Source: Frigoribacterium sp. Leaf415 (lineage in GTDB: Bacteria; Actinomycetota; Actinomycetes; Actinomycetales; Microbacteriaceae). From it: DNA of 64,000 nt. Numbering within the stretch: position 1 is the stretch's first letter; each line of letters begins with the position of its first letter. Below, piece by piece: positions 51,901 to 58,573 of the stretch. Position numbers and translations under genes: made by a program. The stretch is taken from positions 124,001 to 188,000 of the forward strand of contig NZ_LMQR01000001.1 of assembly GCF_001424645.1 (NCBI RefSeq). Direction: 5' to 3'. Below the pieces are notes generated by a model that saw only the letters and a list, made by a program, of their open reading frames with translations, was not told where the DNA came from and did no database searches.

Positions 51901-52377
51901 ACGTACGCCTTCGACAGGCTCCGCCCGGGGGCGTACACCGTCGCCTTCTCGTCGCTGCCCGACAGGGCCTGGACCGCACGCCACCAGGGCGACGACGACA
52001 CCGTCGACTCCGACGCAGGCGTCGACGGAACCGCGACGGTGGCGCTGTCGACCGTCCTCGAGGGTGACGAGCTCGTCGGGGTCGACAGAGACCTCAGCAT
52101 CGATGCGGGCCTCCTGTCGGCCGTCGTTCCCGAAGAGCCGGTCGATCCCGGAACACCCGTCGATCCGGACATGCCCCTCGATCCGGAGGCGCCAGTCGGC
52201 GCCGTCGGTGCGGAGGGCACGACCTCGATTCCGTCGACTGGTCCCCGAGCCCTGGGCGGTGACCGTCTGCTCGCCTTCACGGGCGCCGAACCGGCACTGC
52301 TCGGCCTCGGGGGGCTCGGCCTCCTCGTCCTCGGGGCACTCGTCGCCCTCGCCGCGCTCCGCCGACGGGACTCCTGA
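48952..52377 (+). CDS. Large surface protein with SdrD_B domain and LAxTG sortase signal
   Basis: A 1141-residue secreted protein. The signal peptide is MKTTTGIRGVGATVALAMVAAAFAATPAAA, then two 10-residue repeats (TSPAAPASAA), several DUF11/isopeptide-like beta domains (for example ATVDLEIERRADGSG onward, and VTDVLPPHTTYQRGSSSLEP), an SdrD_B-like domain near residues 940-1020 (VGDHVWDDTDADGLQGPAESGIP), a Pro-rich stalk, and LAFTG then a 25-residue helix and RRRDS at the C-terminus. LAxTG is the signal for class E sortases. ATG 48952 follows GAGAGAGGC. No sortase gene is in the window. Confidence 0.92.
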   Translation: MKTTTGIRGVGATVALAMVAAAFAATPAAATPAATASASTSPAAPASAATSPAAPASAATVDLEIERRADGSGPFTPAEGPGADASASNGIVRTFDAITYRVTVSANGGSVTNERFTVTAPAGTTWAGLPNTCQADGSAIVGPELTCNVGMVGEGQVLATPVVLTVDSQAGGGTVAITGTVTGDDVADPAGPVTSVPTTVSAAPRFDLSKSVANSNFHPGVVGPDGTEGTVIQYPVAVAWEPVVPGQGLLGYERSAGTFTFQDDVSRMFGDLPSPAVLFGHDGGAACGLNDGRTFPVLPGGSGGRSTAVLHSGRFECTQSAPGQPVDVTITGTDTDITPSRGIPSQSATGQPIQGGVKPYVISGYVSIWVPGLDAGQSLIATNTYTPLQTTGISGASNFPGSAEPLTNNSVDRNLSYFVPGGGFKHLGQTRADGSTAVGSAKSGDPYVTPGTRIRSQVNLANKGVSDYVGAIACDVYDNRFQKLTTLFGNHAATNGWNDGVRVEYAAFSFTDPSVGRDATCDDSDGPWYDSPEDVPGGVDAIGKIRAVGTVAGGRAGNLFSYFEVQAAPNDTRIYDFGSIFDGTSAWVHDTAPAVNGAGPLADSVIVTQVRARIVKKIVDPGTSAATTPDKTAFVVAGTSVDYALYPTLTNATEGGRPQVLTVTDVLPPHTTYQRGSSSLEPTSVETTTIDGEVHEKIVWTLEDVVPNRPIAALTYRLDVSGTAPAGSVSNTARVFSEDDLSPEERRTALRGVRVESSSGIGVQKTAKEPVVVVGDALVWALEYRNTDAVPIAAVDLIDVLPSVGPGGEQVDLAAPVSVGPAAGERVSYTTAAPGSISLDGNDASNATGGATAWFDGSRIGTGGDEVALEDVTAVRIQRTTAVDVGEVVTHDLTATTTEARDGDVVTNRFGLRATNLALPAFSNRAAITVVAGAVGDHVWDDTDADGLQGPAESGIPSVPVTLTGTDDRGHQVERHTTTDIAGTYAFDRLRPGAYTVAFSSLPDRAWTARHQGDDDTVDSDAGVDGTATVALSTVLEGDELVGVDRDLSIDAGLLSAVVPEEPVDPGTPVDPDMPLDPEAPVGAVGAEGTTSIPSTGPRALGGDRLLAFTGAEPALLGLGGLGLLVLGALVALAALRRRDS

Positions 52378-52475
52378 CCGTGGCACGCCGCCACGCCACG
52401 CCGCCGATGACCGGGCCCTCGATGTCCGCCCCGCCCGACGCCCGACGCTCGGCGTCGGCTCGGTTCGCCACCCGG

Positions 52476-53471
52476 TCAGTGCGCGAGGGTGTCCTTCGGG
52501 AGTTCGCCGAAGCGGGCCAGGTAGGCGGCTGAGAACCGGCCCAGGTTCCCGAACCCCCAGCGGCCGGCGACGTCCGAGACGAGGGTCGTCCCCGGATCAC
52601 CCGCGAGGAGGTCCTGACGCACCCGGTCGAGACGGACGTGCCTGAGGTACTTCGACGGGCTGGAGCCCAGGTGTTCGTTCATCAGCTGCTGCAGGGTCCG
52701 GGTGTGCATGCCGGCGGCCGTGGCGATGTCCGCCGACGAGATCGCCTGATCGGCGTAGGCGTGGACGTACTCGGCCGCGAGTCGTAGGCGTTTCGTGCGT
52801 TCGGTGCGCAGGGTGTCGGGGACGTCGACCGCCCGCCAGGGGAACAGGTCCAGCAGCGTCCTGACGATCGCCGTCTGGGCGGAGTGCCGGGCGAGGGGCG
52901 GGGTCCGCGGGTCCACGATCGTCGGGGTGGCCGTGGTGAGCGTCCGGTGCCAGGCGGTGAGGGCGACGCGGTTCGGGACGGCGGCGTAGTCGAAGACGAT
53001 CCGTTGAGCCGGCCCGGCGTGACGTTCGGTGGCGACTTCTTCCAGGAAGGCGCCGTCGATGTGGACGATGGCGTGCCGGTGGGGTGTCATGGCGAACGAG
53101 AAGGACGTCTCGGTCGGGGTCAGGAAAGGCCGGGCGTCGACGCTGGTGAGCTGGCCGGTGGGGTGGTCGATGGTCACGGAGCCGTGCTGGAACCAGGACA
53201 CGACGTAGTCACGGGACCACGGGATCGTGCCCTGCAGGTGGCCGGTGAAGGTACCGGTCTGCAGGGCGAGTCGGGCATCCCCGGCGGAGGCGAAACGGAA
53301 CGCGAACGGTTCCGGGCCGAGGCGTGCGCGGAAGTCTCGGCCGGCGAGGACCGTCTGCAGACAGTCACGCGCCTCCTCGGCGTCGTCGCTCGACCACGTG
53401 TCCCGACGGAACTCGTCGGGTGCGCGCTCGTCCGAGGACGGTCCGGTCGCGGGCATGTAGGCGCTGGGCAT
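52476..53471 (-). CDS. AraC-family transcriptional regulator
   Basis: A 331-residue regulator. The C-terminal 100 residues have the AraC double helix-turn-helix: AISSADIATAAGMHTRTLQQLMNEHLGSSPSKYLRHVRLDRVRQ and GRWGFGNLGRFSAAYLARFGELP. The N-terminal region is like the AraC-binding-domain of actinobacterial regulators (AraC_binding_2, CARBO-like). It is read away from a 267-base gap with no gene seen. Target unknown; the surface protein gene is the convergent neighbour. Confidence 0.92.
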   Translation of the reverse strand: MPSAYMPATGPSSDERAPDEFRRDTWSSDDAEEARDCLQTVLAGRDFRARLGPEPFAFRFASAGDARLALQTGTFTGHLQGTIPWSRDYVVSWFQHGSVTIDHPTGQLTSVDARPFLTPTETSFSFAMTPHRHAIVHIDGAFLEEVATERHAGPAQRIVFDYAAVPNRVALTAWHRTLTTATPTIVDPRTPPLARHSAQTAIVRTLLDLFPWRAVDVPDTLRTERTKRLRLAAEYVHAYADQAISSADIATAAGMHTRTLQQLMNEHLGSSPSKYLRHVRLDRVRQDLLAGDPGTTLVSDVAGRWGFGNLGRFSAAYLARFGELPKDTLAH

Positions 53472-53738
53472 GGAGATCTCCTGGTCCTCCTCTCGTTCAC
53501 GGACGCACGCTGGTGAGACGTGGCCTCAGCAATGGGGACGAGGGACGAGCAGGGTTCGTCACGGATCGCTGACGGGAGGTCTGACGGACACGATGCCGCA
53601 TCGGTGCGCATCTGTCCCTACCCCAGAAGACGTGTCCTCACCCCGACGGACGTGTCGCGCCGCCGGTCAGGAGATCGCCTGCGGGTCGACGGGCCTGCGG
53701 GCCTGCGGGCTTGAGGGGTCGGAGCCGGGTGTCGTGGC

Positions 53739-54209
53739 TCAGAGGTCCTGGCCGAAGCAGACCGACTCGGCCGACCCGACGTACGGTCCGAAGAGGGGGA
53801 TGTTCTCGTAGCCCTCCCGTTCGTAGAAGCGGATCGCGTCCGGTTGGAGGATGCCCGTCTCGAGCACGATCCGCCGGGTGCCGAGGTCGCGAGCGGCGTC
53901 CTCGAGGGCACGCAGGACGGCAGCTGCCACCCCTGACCCCCGCGCGTCGGGCGAGACGTACATCCGTTTGACCTCGACCGTGGCGGGCCCGACCACCGTG
54001 TCCGCGAGGGGGCGCAGGCCCCCGCAGGCGATCGGGCGGCCGTCGTCCGCCCGGGCGACGAGGAACACCGGGACGTCGGCGGCCGACGGCGGCGTGCCGG
54101 GCTCGTGGTCGTCGCTGCCGTACCTGGCGTCCAACTCGACGCGCTGGGCGCGGCGGAGGAGGTCGGCGTCGGGGTGGTCGAAGGGGGTCGGGGTGATCGT
54201 CCAGCTCAT
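53739..54209 (-). CDS. GNAT family N-acetyltransferase
   Basis: A 156-residue acetyltransferase with the CoA loop in YVSPDARGSGVAAAVLRALEDAARDLG and the C-terminal FYEREGYENIPLFGPYVG. It resembles small GNATs such as those found by TetR-linked resistance genes. ATG 54209 is 49 bases from the divergent TetR gene, and the gap contains a GTTACGGTAAC operator. The TetR protein probably represses it. Confidence 0.9.
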   Translation of the reverse strand: MSWTITPTPFDHPDADLLRRAQRVELDARYGSDDHEPGTPPSAADVPVFLVARADDGRPIACGGLRPLADTVVGPATVEVKRMYVSPDARGSGVAAAVLRALEDAARDLGTRRIVLETGILQPDAIRFYEREGYENIPLFGPYVGSAESVCFGQDL

Positions 54210-54229
54210 GGGGTCCTTTCGTGACGACC

Positions 54230-54251
54230 GTTACGGTAACAGACGTTACGA
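54230..54251. promoter_or_regulatory. Divergent operator for the TetR regulator
   Basis: Palindrome GTTACGGTAAC (54230-54240) is followed by CAGACGTTACG (half-site CGTTACG). It sits in the 49-base gap between the GNAT and TetR genes. TetR family regulators often bind such sites and repress both themselves and the divergent gene. Confidence 0.6.
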
Positions 54252-54258
54252 TGTCGGG

Positions 54259-54855
54259 ATGAGCAGGACGCGAGATGTGGCCGACACCCGGAGGCGGCTC
54301 TCGGACGCCGTGTTCACGACCCTCGCCGAGCGGGGACCGACGGGGCTCACCCTCCGCGCGGTCGCCGAACGGGCGGGATGCACGACCGGCCTCGTCCTGC
54401 ACACCTTCCGGGACAAGCAGGCTCTGCTGCTCCACGCGCGGGACGTGCTCCACGAGCGCACCCGGGAGCGCTCGGACGCGCTCGAAGGCGATGCCGACGG
54501 TCCGGGCGCGGCCGTGCGTGCCGTCGTCCTGGGGACCCTGCCGACCGATGACGAACGGCTCGCCGAGGCGCGCGTGTGGGTCGGCTTCCTGGCGGCAGCG
54601 CTCGACGATCCCGTCCTCGCCGAGCGGCACGCGCGCAACAGTCGCGCGTTCGCCGATCGTCTGACCCGGTTGCTCGAGGCCGGTGATCCCGGACGTCACG
54701 ACGATGCGGTCACTCGCGCGGCGGCCCTCGTCGCGGCCGTGGAAGGGGTCTCGAGCCTGGCGGCGGGCGACCCCGGCCGGTGGACCACGGCGCGTCAGGT
54801 GCAGGCGCTCGAGTTCGTCCTCGCCGCCGCCGCGCCGTCGGGCCCGCCGCGATGA
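54259..54855 (+). CDS. TetR-family transcriptional regulator
   Basis: A 198-residue regulator with a TetR helix-turn-helix at 20-60 (FTTLAERGPTGLTLRAVAERAGCTTGLVLHTFRDKQALLLHA). The ligand domain is alpha-helical. ATG 54259 lies close to operator half-sites. It is likely to control the divergent GNAT gene and itself. Effector unknown. Confidence 0.92.
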   Translation: MSRTRDVADTRRRLSDAVFTTLAERGPTGLTLRAVAERAGCTTGLVLHTFRDKQALLLHARDVLHERTRERSDALEGDADGPGAAVRAVVLGTLPTDDERLAEARVWVGFLAAALDDPVLAERHARNSRAFADRLTRLLEAGDPGRHDDAVTRAAALVAAVEGVSSLAAGDPGRWTTARQVQALEFVLAAAAPSGPPR

Positions 54856-54859
54856 CCGG

Positions 54860-55510
54860 TCAGCGTCGCCGGTAGCGGCTGCCGTCGCAGGTGTGGACGG
54901 CCGAGTCGTCCGAGAGCATGCGCAGGTTGTACGTGGCGCAGTCGACGAACGTCCCGATGCTGATGATCGAGGGCGAGCGGTGCAGTTCGCCCTTGGAGGG
55001 GCCGTCGGAGCCGATGCCCGCCCGGTGGACCATCCACTCGATGTCGCGGGCGTCCTGGTCGAGGTAGCGCATGACGGCCTCGTTGTCCTCGTGCTGCCCG
55101 ATGTACCCGCGGGCGATCGTGCTGCGGACGATCCGCAGCGCCGGCGCGAGCGGCTTGCCCGGTGCCGCGCTCAGGCCGCCTGCCTGGTACAGGAGTCGCC
55201 GCGTGCCGCTGCGGCGCATGGCGGGGACGAGCGATCGGACGAAGGTCGTGTTCACCCGCCGCTCGCGCTGGGCGGCCGCGTCCCCGAGCATCATCACGAC
55301 GGCGTCGACGCCGTCGAGCAGGGCGTCGAGGTCGAGGTCGTCGTCGAGGGAGCCTTGCACGACCTCGAGGTCGTCGTGCTCGATCGCGAGCTTGCCGGGC
55401 GTCCGTGCCAGGACGCGGAGCCGGTGGCCGGCCTCGAGGGCCAGTCGTGTGAAGTGCTGCCCGGTCTGCCCCGTGGCGCCGAGGACCAGGAGGGATTGTC
55501 GATTCGTCAT
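54860..55510 (-). CDS. NmrA/SDR-like NAD(P)-binding protein
   Basis: A 216-residue atypical SDR. The nucleotide loop is VLGATGQTGQHF (residues 9-20). Later strands include VDAVVMMLGD and RRLLYQAGGLS. A C-terminal segment is shorter than in NmrA. It is convergent with the previous TetR gene (4-base gap) and divergent from the TetR gene at 55573, with two overlapping palindromic operators between them. Confidence 0.88.
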   Translation of the reverse strand: MTNRQSLLVLGATGQTGQHFTRLALEAGHRLRVLARTPGKLAIEHDDLEVVQGSLDDDLDLDALLDGVDAVVMMLGDAAAQRERRVNTTFVRSLVPAMRRSGTRRLLYQAGGLSAAPGKPLAPALRIVRSTIARGYIGQHEDNEAVMRYLDQDARDIEWMVHRAGIGSDGPSKGELHRSPSIISIGTFVDCATYNLRMLSDDSAVHTCDGSRYRRR

Positions 55511-55538
55511 GGCCTCAATCTAGGCGGTGTCTAGAAAG

Positions 55539-55563
55539 TAGTCAATGACTAGTCGCGGACTAG
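55539..55563. promoter_or_regulatory. Two overlapping palindromic operators in the SDR/TetR intergenic region
   Basis: TAGTCAATGACTA (55539-55551) is a perfect inverted repeat with a one-base centre. CTAGTCGCGGACTAG (55549-55563) overlaps it and is also perfect. A third CTAG is at 55531. The arrangement, TAGTC repeated in both orientations, is typical of a TetR operator controlling the divergent pair. Confidence 0.7.
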
Positions 55564-55572
55564 GATGAGGGC

Positions 55573-56175
55573 ATGACCCCACGGCCTTTCCACCACGGGA
55601 ACCTCCGGGCCGTGCTGCTCGACGAAGCGGTGGGCGTCCTGCGCGAGTCCGGCGTCGACGGGCTGTCGCTCCGCGACCTCGCGCGCCGGGCCGGCGTCAG
55701 CCACGGTGCCCCGAGGAGTCACTTCGTCGATCGGCAGGCGCTGCTCGACGCACTCGCCGAAGCCGGTTTCGAGCGGCTCACCACCGCGGTCCGGCGTGCG
55801 CTCGACGGCGAGGGGAGTCGCACGGAACGCCTCCATCGCGTAGCCCGCGCCTACGTCGACTTCGCCGTCGACGACGCCGCCCTCATGGAGCTCATGTTCC
55901 AGGCCAAGGCGACCACGAAGCCCGAGGCCGTCCATGAGGCGGCAGGCACGCTCTTCGCCACGCTCGACGGCGCCCTGGGGTCGACGGCACCCGAGTCGGC
56001 GGCCGACGAGTCGCGGGATCACTTCAAGATGCTCTTCGCGGCGACGATGCAGGGGATCGCGGCGCTCGTCGCCTCCGGTCGCATCGAACGACCCCTCGGG
56101 GACCGCCTCGTGGGCACGGCCATGGACACGATGCTCGACTCCGACCTGGGGCGCCGCGTGGTCACGGCCCGCTGA
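55573..56175 (+). CDS. TetR-family transcriptional regulator
   Basis: A 200-residue regulator. HTH at about 20-58: RESGVDGLSLRDLARRAGVSHGAPRSHFVDRQALLDAL. The C-terminal domain resembles TetR_C_33-like (WHG-like). ATG 55573 lies immediately after the tandem operators. It probably represses the divergent NAD(P)-binding gene and itself; the inducer is unknown. Confidence 0.92.
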   Translation: MTPRPFHHGNLRAVLLDEAVGVLRESGVDGLSLRDLARRAGVSHGAPRSHFVDRQALLDALAEAGFERLTTAVRRALDGEGSRTERLHRVARAYVDFAVDDAALMELMFQAKATTKPEAVHEAAGTLFATLDGALGSTAPESAADESRDHFKMLFAATMQGIAALVASGRIERPLGDRLVGTAMDTMLDSDLGRRVVTAR

Positions 56176-56238
56176 TCGGCGGCGGAGTCCTCCTCCTCGG
56201 GCGGTGCCCGGCGGGAGGCACCGTCTACGCTCGGCGGC

Positions 56239-57471
56239 ATGCTGTCGTTGACCCGCGTGGGGGAGTCGTTCTGGTTCCTGCCCGCCGTGTTCGGGCTCGT
56301 CGCCGTCGTCCTCGCCGAGGTGCTGGTGACGATCGACCGGTCCCTGCCGACGACGGTGACCGAGGGGCTGCCGCTGCTGGGTGCTCTCAGCGCCTCCGGG
56401 GGACGGTCGTTGCTGTCGGGCATCGGGACGTCCATGCTGACCGTGGCCGGGACGTCGTTCTCGATCACGATCTCGGTGCTCGCCACGACGTCGTCGACCT
56501 ACGGCCCGCGACTCGTCCGCAACTTCATGGCCGACCGTGCCAACCAGTTCGTGCTGGCGACCTTCACCTCGACCTTCCTCTACTGCATCGTCGTGATGCG
56601 CACCGTCCACACCGAGGTCGACGACACCAGCGCCTTCGTCCCGGTGATCGCGGTCCACGTCGCGGTCCTGCTCAGCGTGTTCGACGTCGGGGTGCTGGTC
56701 TTCTTCATCCACCACATCGCCGGCTCGGTGCAGATCACCTCGTTGCAGGCGCGCGTGCTCGACGACCTCCGGGCCGTGACCGACGTCGTCTACCCCACGA
56801 GCCCGGCCGACGACGTCAGTCAGGAGGCGCGGGTGGGGTCCTCGGCGGACGGTCCGCTCCCGGCCGACGCGGCCGTCGTCCGGGCTGACGCCGACGGCTA
56901 CGTGCAGACCGTCGCGTGGGAGGCGCTCCGCCGCGTCGCCGTGCGCGAAGGACTCGTCGTCGAGGTCGTCGTGATGCCCGGCCGGTACGTGATCGTGGGG
57001 GACCCGCTCGTGGTGACCAGCGCCTCCCCGGGGTCCGACACGGTCCGTGAGCTGCGACGGGCGGCCACCCTGGGACCCGCCCGGACCCCTCACCAGGACG
57101 TCGGGTTCGCCCTGCAACAACTCGTCGAGATCGCCGTGCGCGGTCTCGCCTCGGGGAGCAACGACCCGTACACCGCGGTGAGTGCGCTCGACATGTCGGC
57201 CGGGGTGCTCGTCCCCCTCTGGCGTCGGGGCGAGCCCGTCACGGCCCTGCTGGACGACCGGGGTGAGCCGGTCGTCCTCGTCACGTGGCCGACGGTCGAC
57301 GCGCTCGTCGACTCGCTCTTCCACACCGTCCGCACCTACGCCCTCGACCAACCGGCCGTGCTGGCTGCGGCGCTGCGTCTGGTCGAGCGGCTCGACGAGG
57401 TGGCGTCGTCGGCTCGCGCCGGTCGACTGGTCGATCACGAGACCGCCCTGCGGGACGCCCTCGCCGGCTGA
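56239..57471 (+). CDS. DUF2254 family membrane protein
   Basis: A 410-residue protein with four N-terminal helices (about 10-30, 60-80, 98-120, 130-155) followed by a long cytoplasmic part. The DUF2254 pattern is seen as AGTSFSITISVLATTSSTYGPRLVRNFM and the downstream GFALQQLVEIAVRGLASGSNDPYTAVSALD. Function unknown. The ATG is 63 bases after the TetR stop. It contains one AGGAGGCGC motif. Confidence 0.92.
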   Translation: MLSLTRVGESFWFLPAVFGLVAVVLAEVLVTIDRSLPTTVTEGLPLLGALSASGGRSLLSGIGTSMLTVAGTSFSITISVLATTSSTYGPRLVRNFMADRANQFVLATFTSTFLYCIVVMRTVHTEVDDTSAFVPVIAVHVAVLLSVFDVGVLVFFIHHIAGSVQITSLQARVLDDLRAVTDVVYPTSPADDVSQEARVGSSADGPLPADAAVVRADADGYVQTVAWEALRRVAVREGLVVEVVVMPGRYVIVGDPLVVTSASPGSDTVRELRRAATLGPARTPHQDVGFALQQLVEIAVRGLASGSNDPYTAVSALDMSAGVLVPLWRRGEPVTALLDDRGEPVVLVTWPTVDALVDSLFHTVRTYALDQPAVLAAALRLVERLDEVASSARAGRLVDHETALRDALAG

Positions 57472-57673
57472 GGCGTCCGCTGCCGCCGACCGCACGCGTC
57501 GGCAGGCAGCCGGGTGGATCGAGGGGCGGTGCCCGGCATCGCGAGGTGCACGTCGCGCTGGGAACGTGCCGCGCGAGACATCGCTCCCGGCCCCGGGCTC
57601 GACCCCGGTCTCGACCTCGATCTTTGCCTCGACGTCGCCCCCGGCTCCGAGTTCGTGGGTGCCGTGCGTTCGT

Positions 57674-57769
57674 GTCGGCAACTCCGGGCTGGTGCCGCAG
57701 CGCCGGATGCCGGGCCCGGAAATCCGGGGCCCGTGCCGGTCGGTGCACCGGGAGGCAGGAATTGCCCGC
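57674..57769. repeat. 96-bp palindromic repeat element, copy 5
   Basis: Left end GTCGGCAACTCC (57674-57685), right end GGAATTGCCCGC (57758-57769). It contains GGCCCGGAAATCC and GGTGCCGCA blocks. It shares ends with the 87-bp family but is 96 bases long, as is copy 6. Confidence 0.8.
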
Positions 57770-57825
57770 ATCGGGAGGCCGCGCGCATGGCGGGGTGGCG
57801 GGGTGGCGTGCCGGGGGTGCGCGTC

Positions 57826-57860
57826 GAATCGAATCGGATCGGATCGGATCGGATCGGATC
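57826..57860. repeat. 5-bp tandem repeat (GAATC)2(GGATC)5
   Basis: Seven consecutive 5-base units: two GAATC then five GGATC, lying between two 96-bp elements. An unusual simple repeat for this genome, likely to vary in copy number. Confidence 0.9.
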
Positions 57861-57890
57861 TGGTCGGGACGGCGCATCGCCACGGTGCCC

Positions 57891-57986
57891 GTCGGCAACT
57901 CCGGACCGGTGCCGCATCGCGAATCCCCGGGCCCGGAAGCTCAGGGACGCCGCGGAACGACTCCGCACGAAGCAGGAGTTGCCGAC
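57891..57986. repeat. 96-bp palindromic repeat element, copy 6
   Basis: Left end GTCGGCAACTCC (57891-57902), right end GGAGTTGCCGAC (57975-57986), a perfect 12-base inverted repeat. It has GGTGCCGCATCGC and CGGGCCCGGAA blocks, like copy 5. Confidence 0.85.
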
Positions 57987-58061
57987 CATGCGGCGGGGCG
58001 GCCTTCCCGGAGAGGGGCGCAGTGTCGGTGGGGTGTCGTAGCGTCCTCGGTGGGAGGCGTG

Positions 58062-58145
58062 ATGACAGACCACCGGCAGCCGACCGCGCGAACCGGCGCG
58101 CGCCTCCTCGGCGACCCTCGGGCAGGGCGCGAGGGCGCACGGTGA
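58062..58145 (+). CDS. 27-residue leader ORF overlapping umuD
   Basis: ATG 58062 is preceded by GGGAGG four bases upstream, a good ribosome site, and encodes MTDHRQPTARTGARLLGDPR and seven more residues, ending at TGA 58143-58145. That stop overlaps the GTG start of umuD by 4 bases, so ribosomes would pass from this ORF to umuD, which lacks an own ribosome site. It may be a real leader peptide or a coupling device. The peptide shows no family likeness. Confidence 0.45.
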   Translation: MTDHRQPTARTGARLLGDPRAGREGAR

Positions 58146-58573
58146 CCGCCGTCATCGGTCCCGTCGGCGGCGACGAACGCCCCGACCACCTGCTGCCGCA
58201 GCAGGCCGCCGAGGCCGTCCACGCCGGCTTTCCCTCGCCGGCGCAGGGTTACTACAACGGGCCGGTCGACCTCAACCGGCACCTGATGCGCGACCCGACC
58301 GCGACGTTCCTGGTCCGGGTGAGCGGCGACAGCATGACCGGCGCCGGCATCTTCGACGGTGACGAGCTCGTCGTCGACCGAGGGCTCGACGCGCACGACG
58401 GGCACGTGGTCGTCGCCGTCGTCAACGCCGAGCTGACGGTCAAACGCCTCTCGTACCGGCAGGGGCAGATGGTGCTCAGCCCCGAGAACCCGGCCTACCC
58501 CGAGATCGTGCTGTCCGAACTCGACGAGGCGACGATCTGGGGCGTCGTGACGAGGTGCCTGCACCGTGTCTGA
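58142..58573 (+). CDS. umuD: UmuD-like translesion polymerase V autoproteolytic subunit (S24 peptidase)
   Basis: A 143-residue protein. The self-cleavage site aligns with HAGFPSPAQGYY (cut between Ala28 and Gly29), the nucleophile is Ser64 in SGDSM, and the base is Lys101 in AELTVKRL; all three are offset by +4 from E. coli UmuD (Cys24-Gly25, Ser60, Lys97). RecA-stimulated cleavage would activate the mutasome with UmuC. The GTG start overlaps a 27-residue leader ORF. No clear LexA box was seen upstream. Confidence 0.93.
   Translation: MTAVIGPVGGDERPDHLLPQQAAEAVHAGFPSPAQGYYNGPVDLNRHLMRDPTATFLVRVSGDSMTGAGIFDGDELVVDRGLDAHDGHVVVAVVNAELTVKRLSYRQGQMVLSPENPAYPEIVLSELDEATIWGVVTRCLHRV

Noticed and set aside
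53472..53738. Gene in the 267-base gap between the AraC and GNAT genes
   Set aside because: Frames here are short, lack start sites or codon bias and overlap only promoter-like sequence and a small CTGCGGG tandem.
55549..58155. 868-codon antisense frame across two TetR/DUF2254 genes and repeats
   Set aside because: Crosses several real genes and the repeat cluster; composition is typical of a GC shadow.
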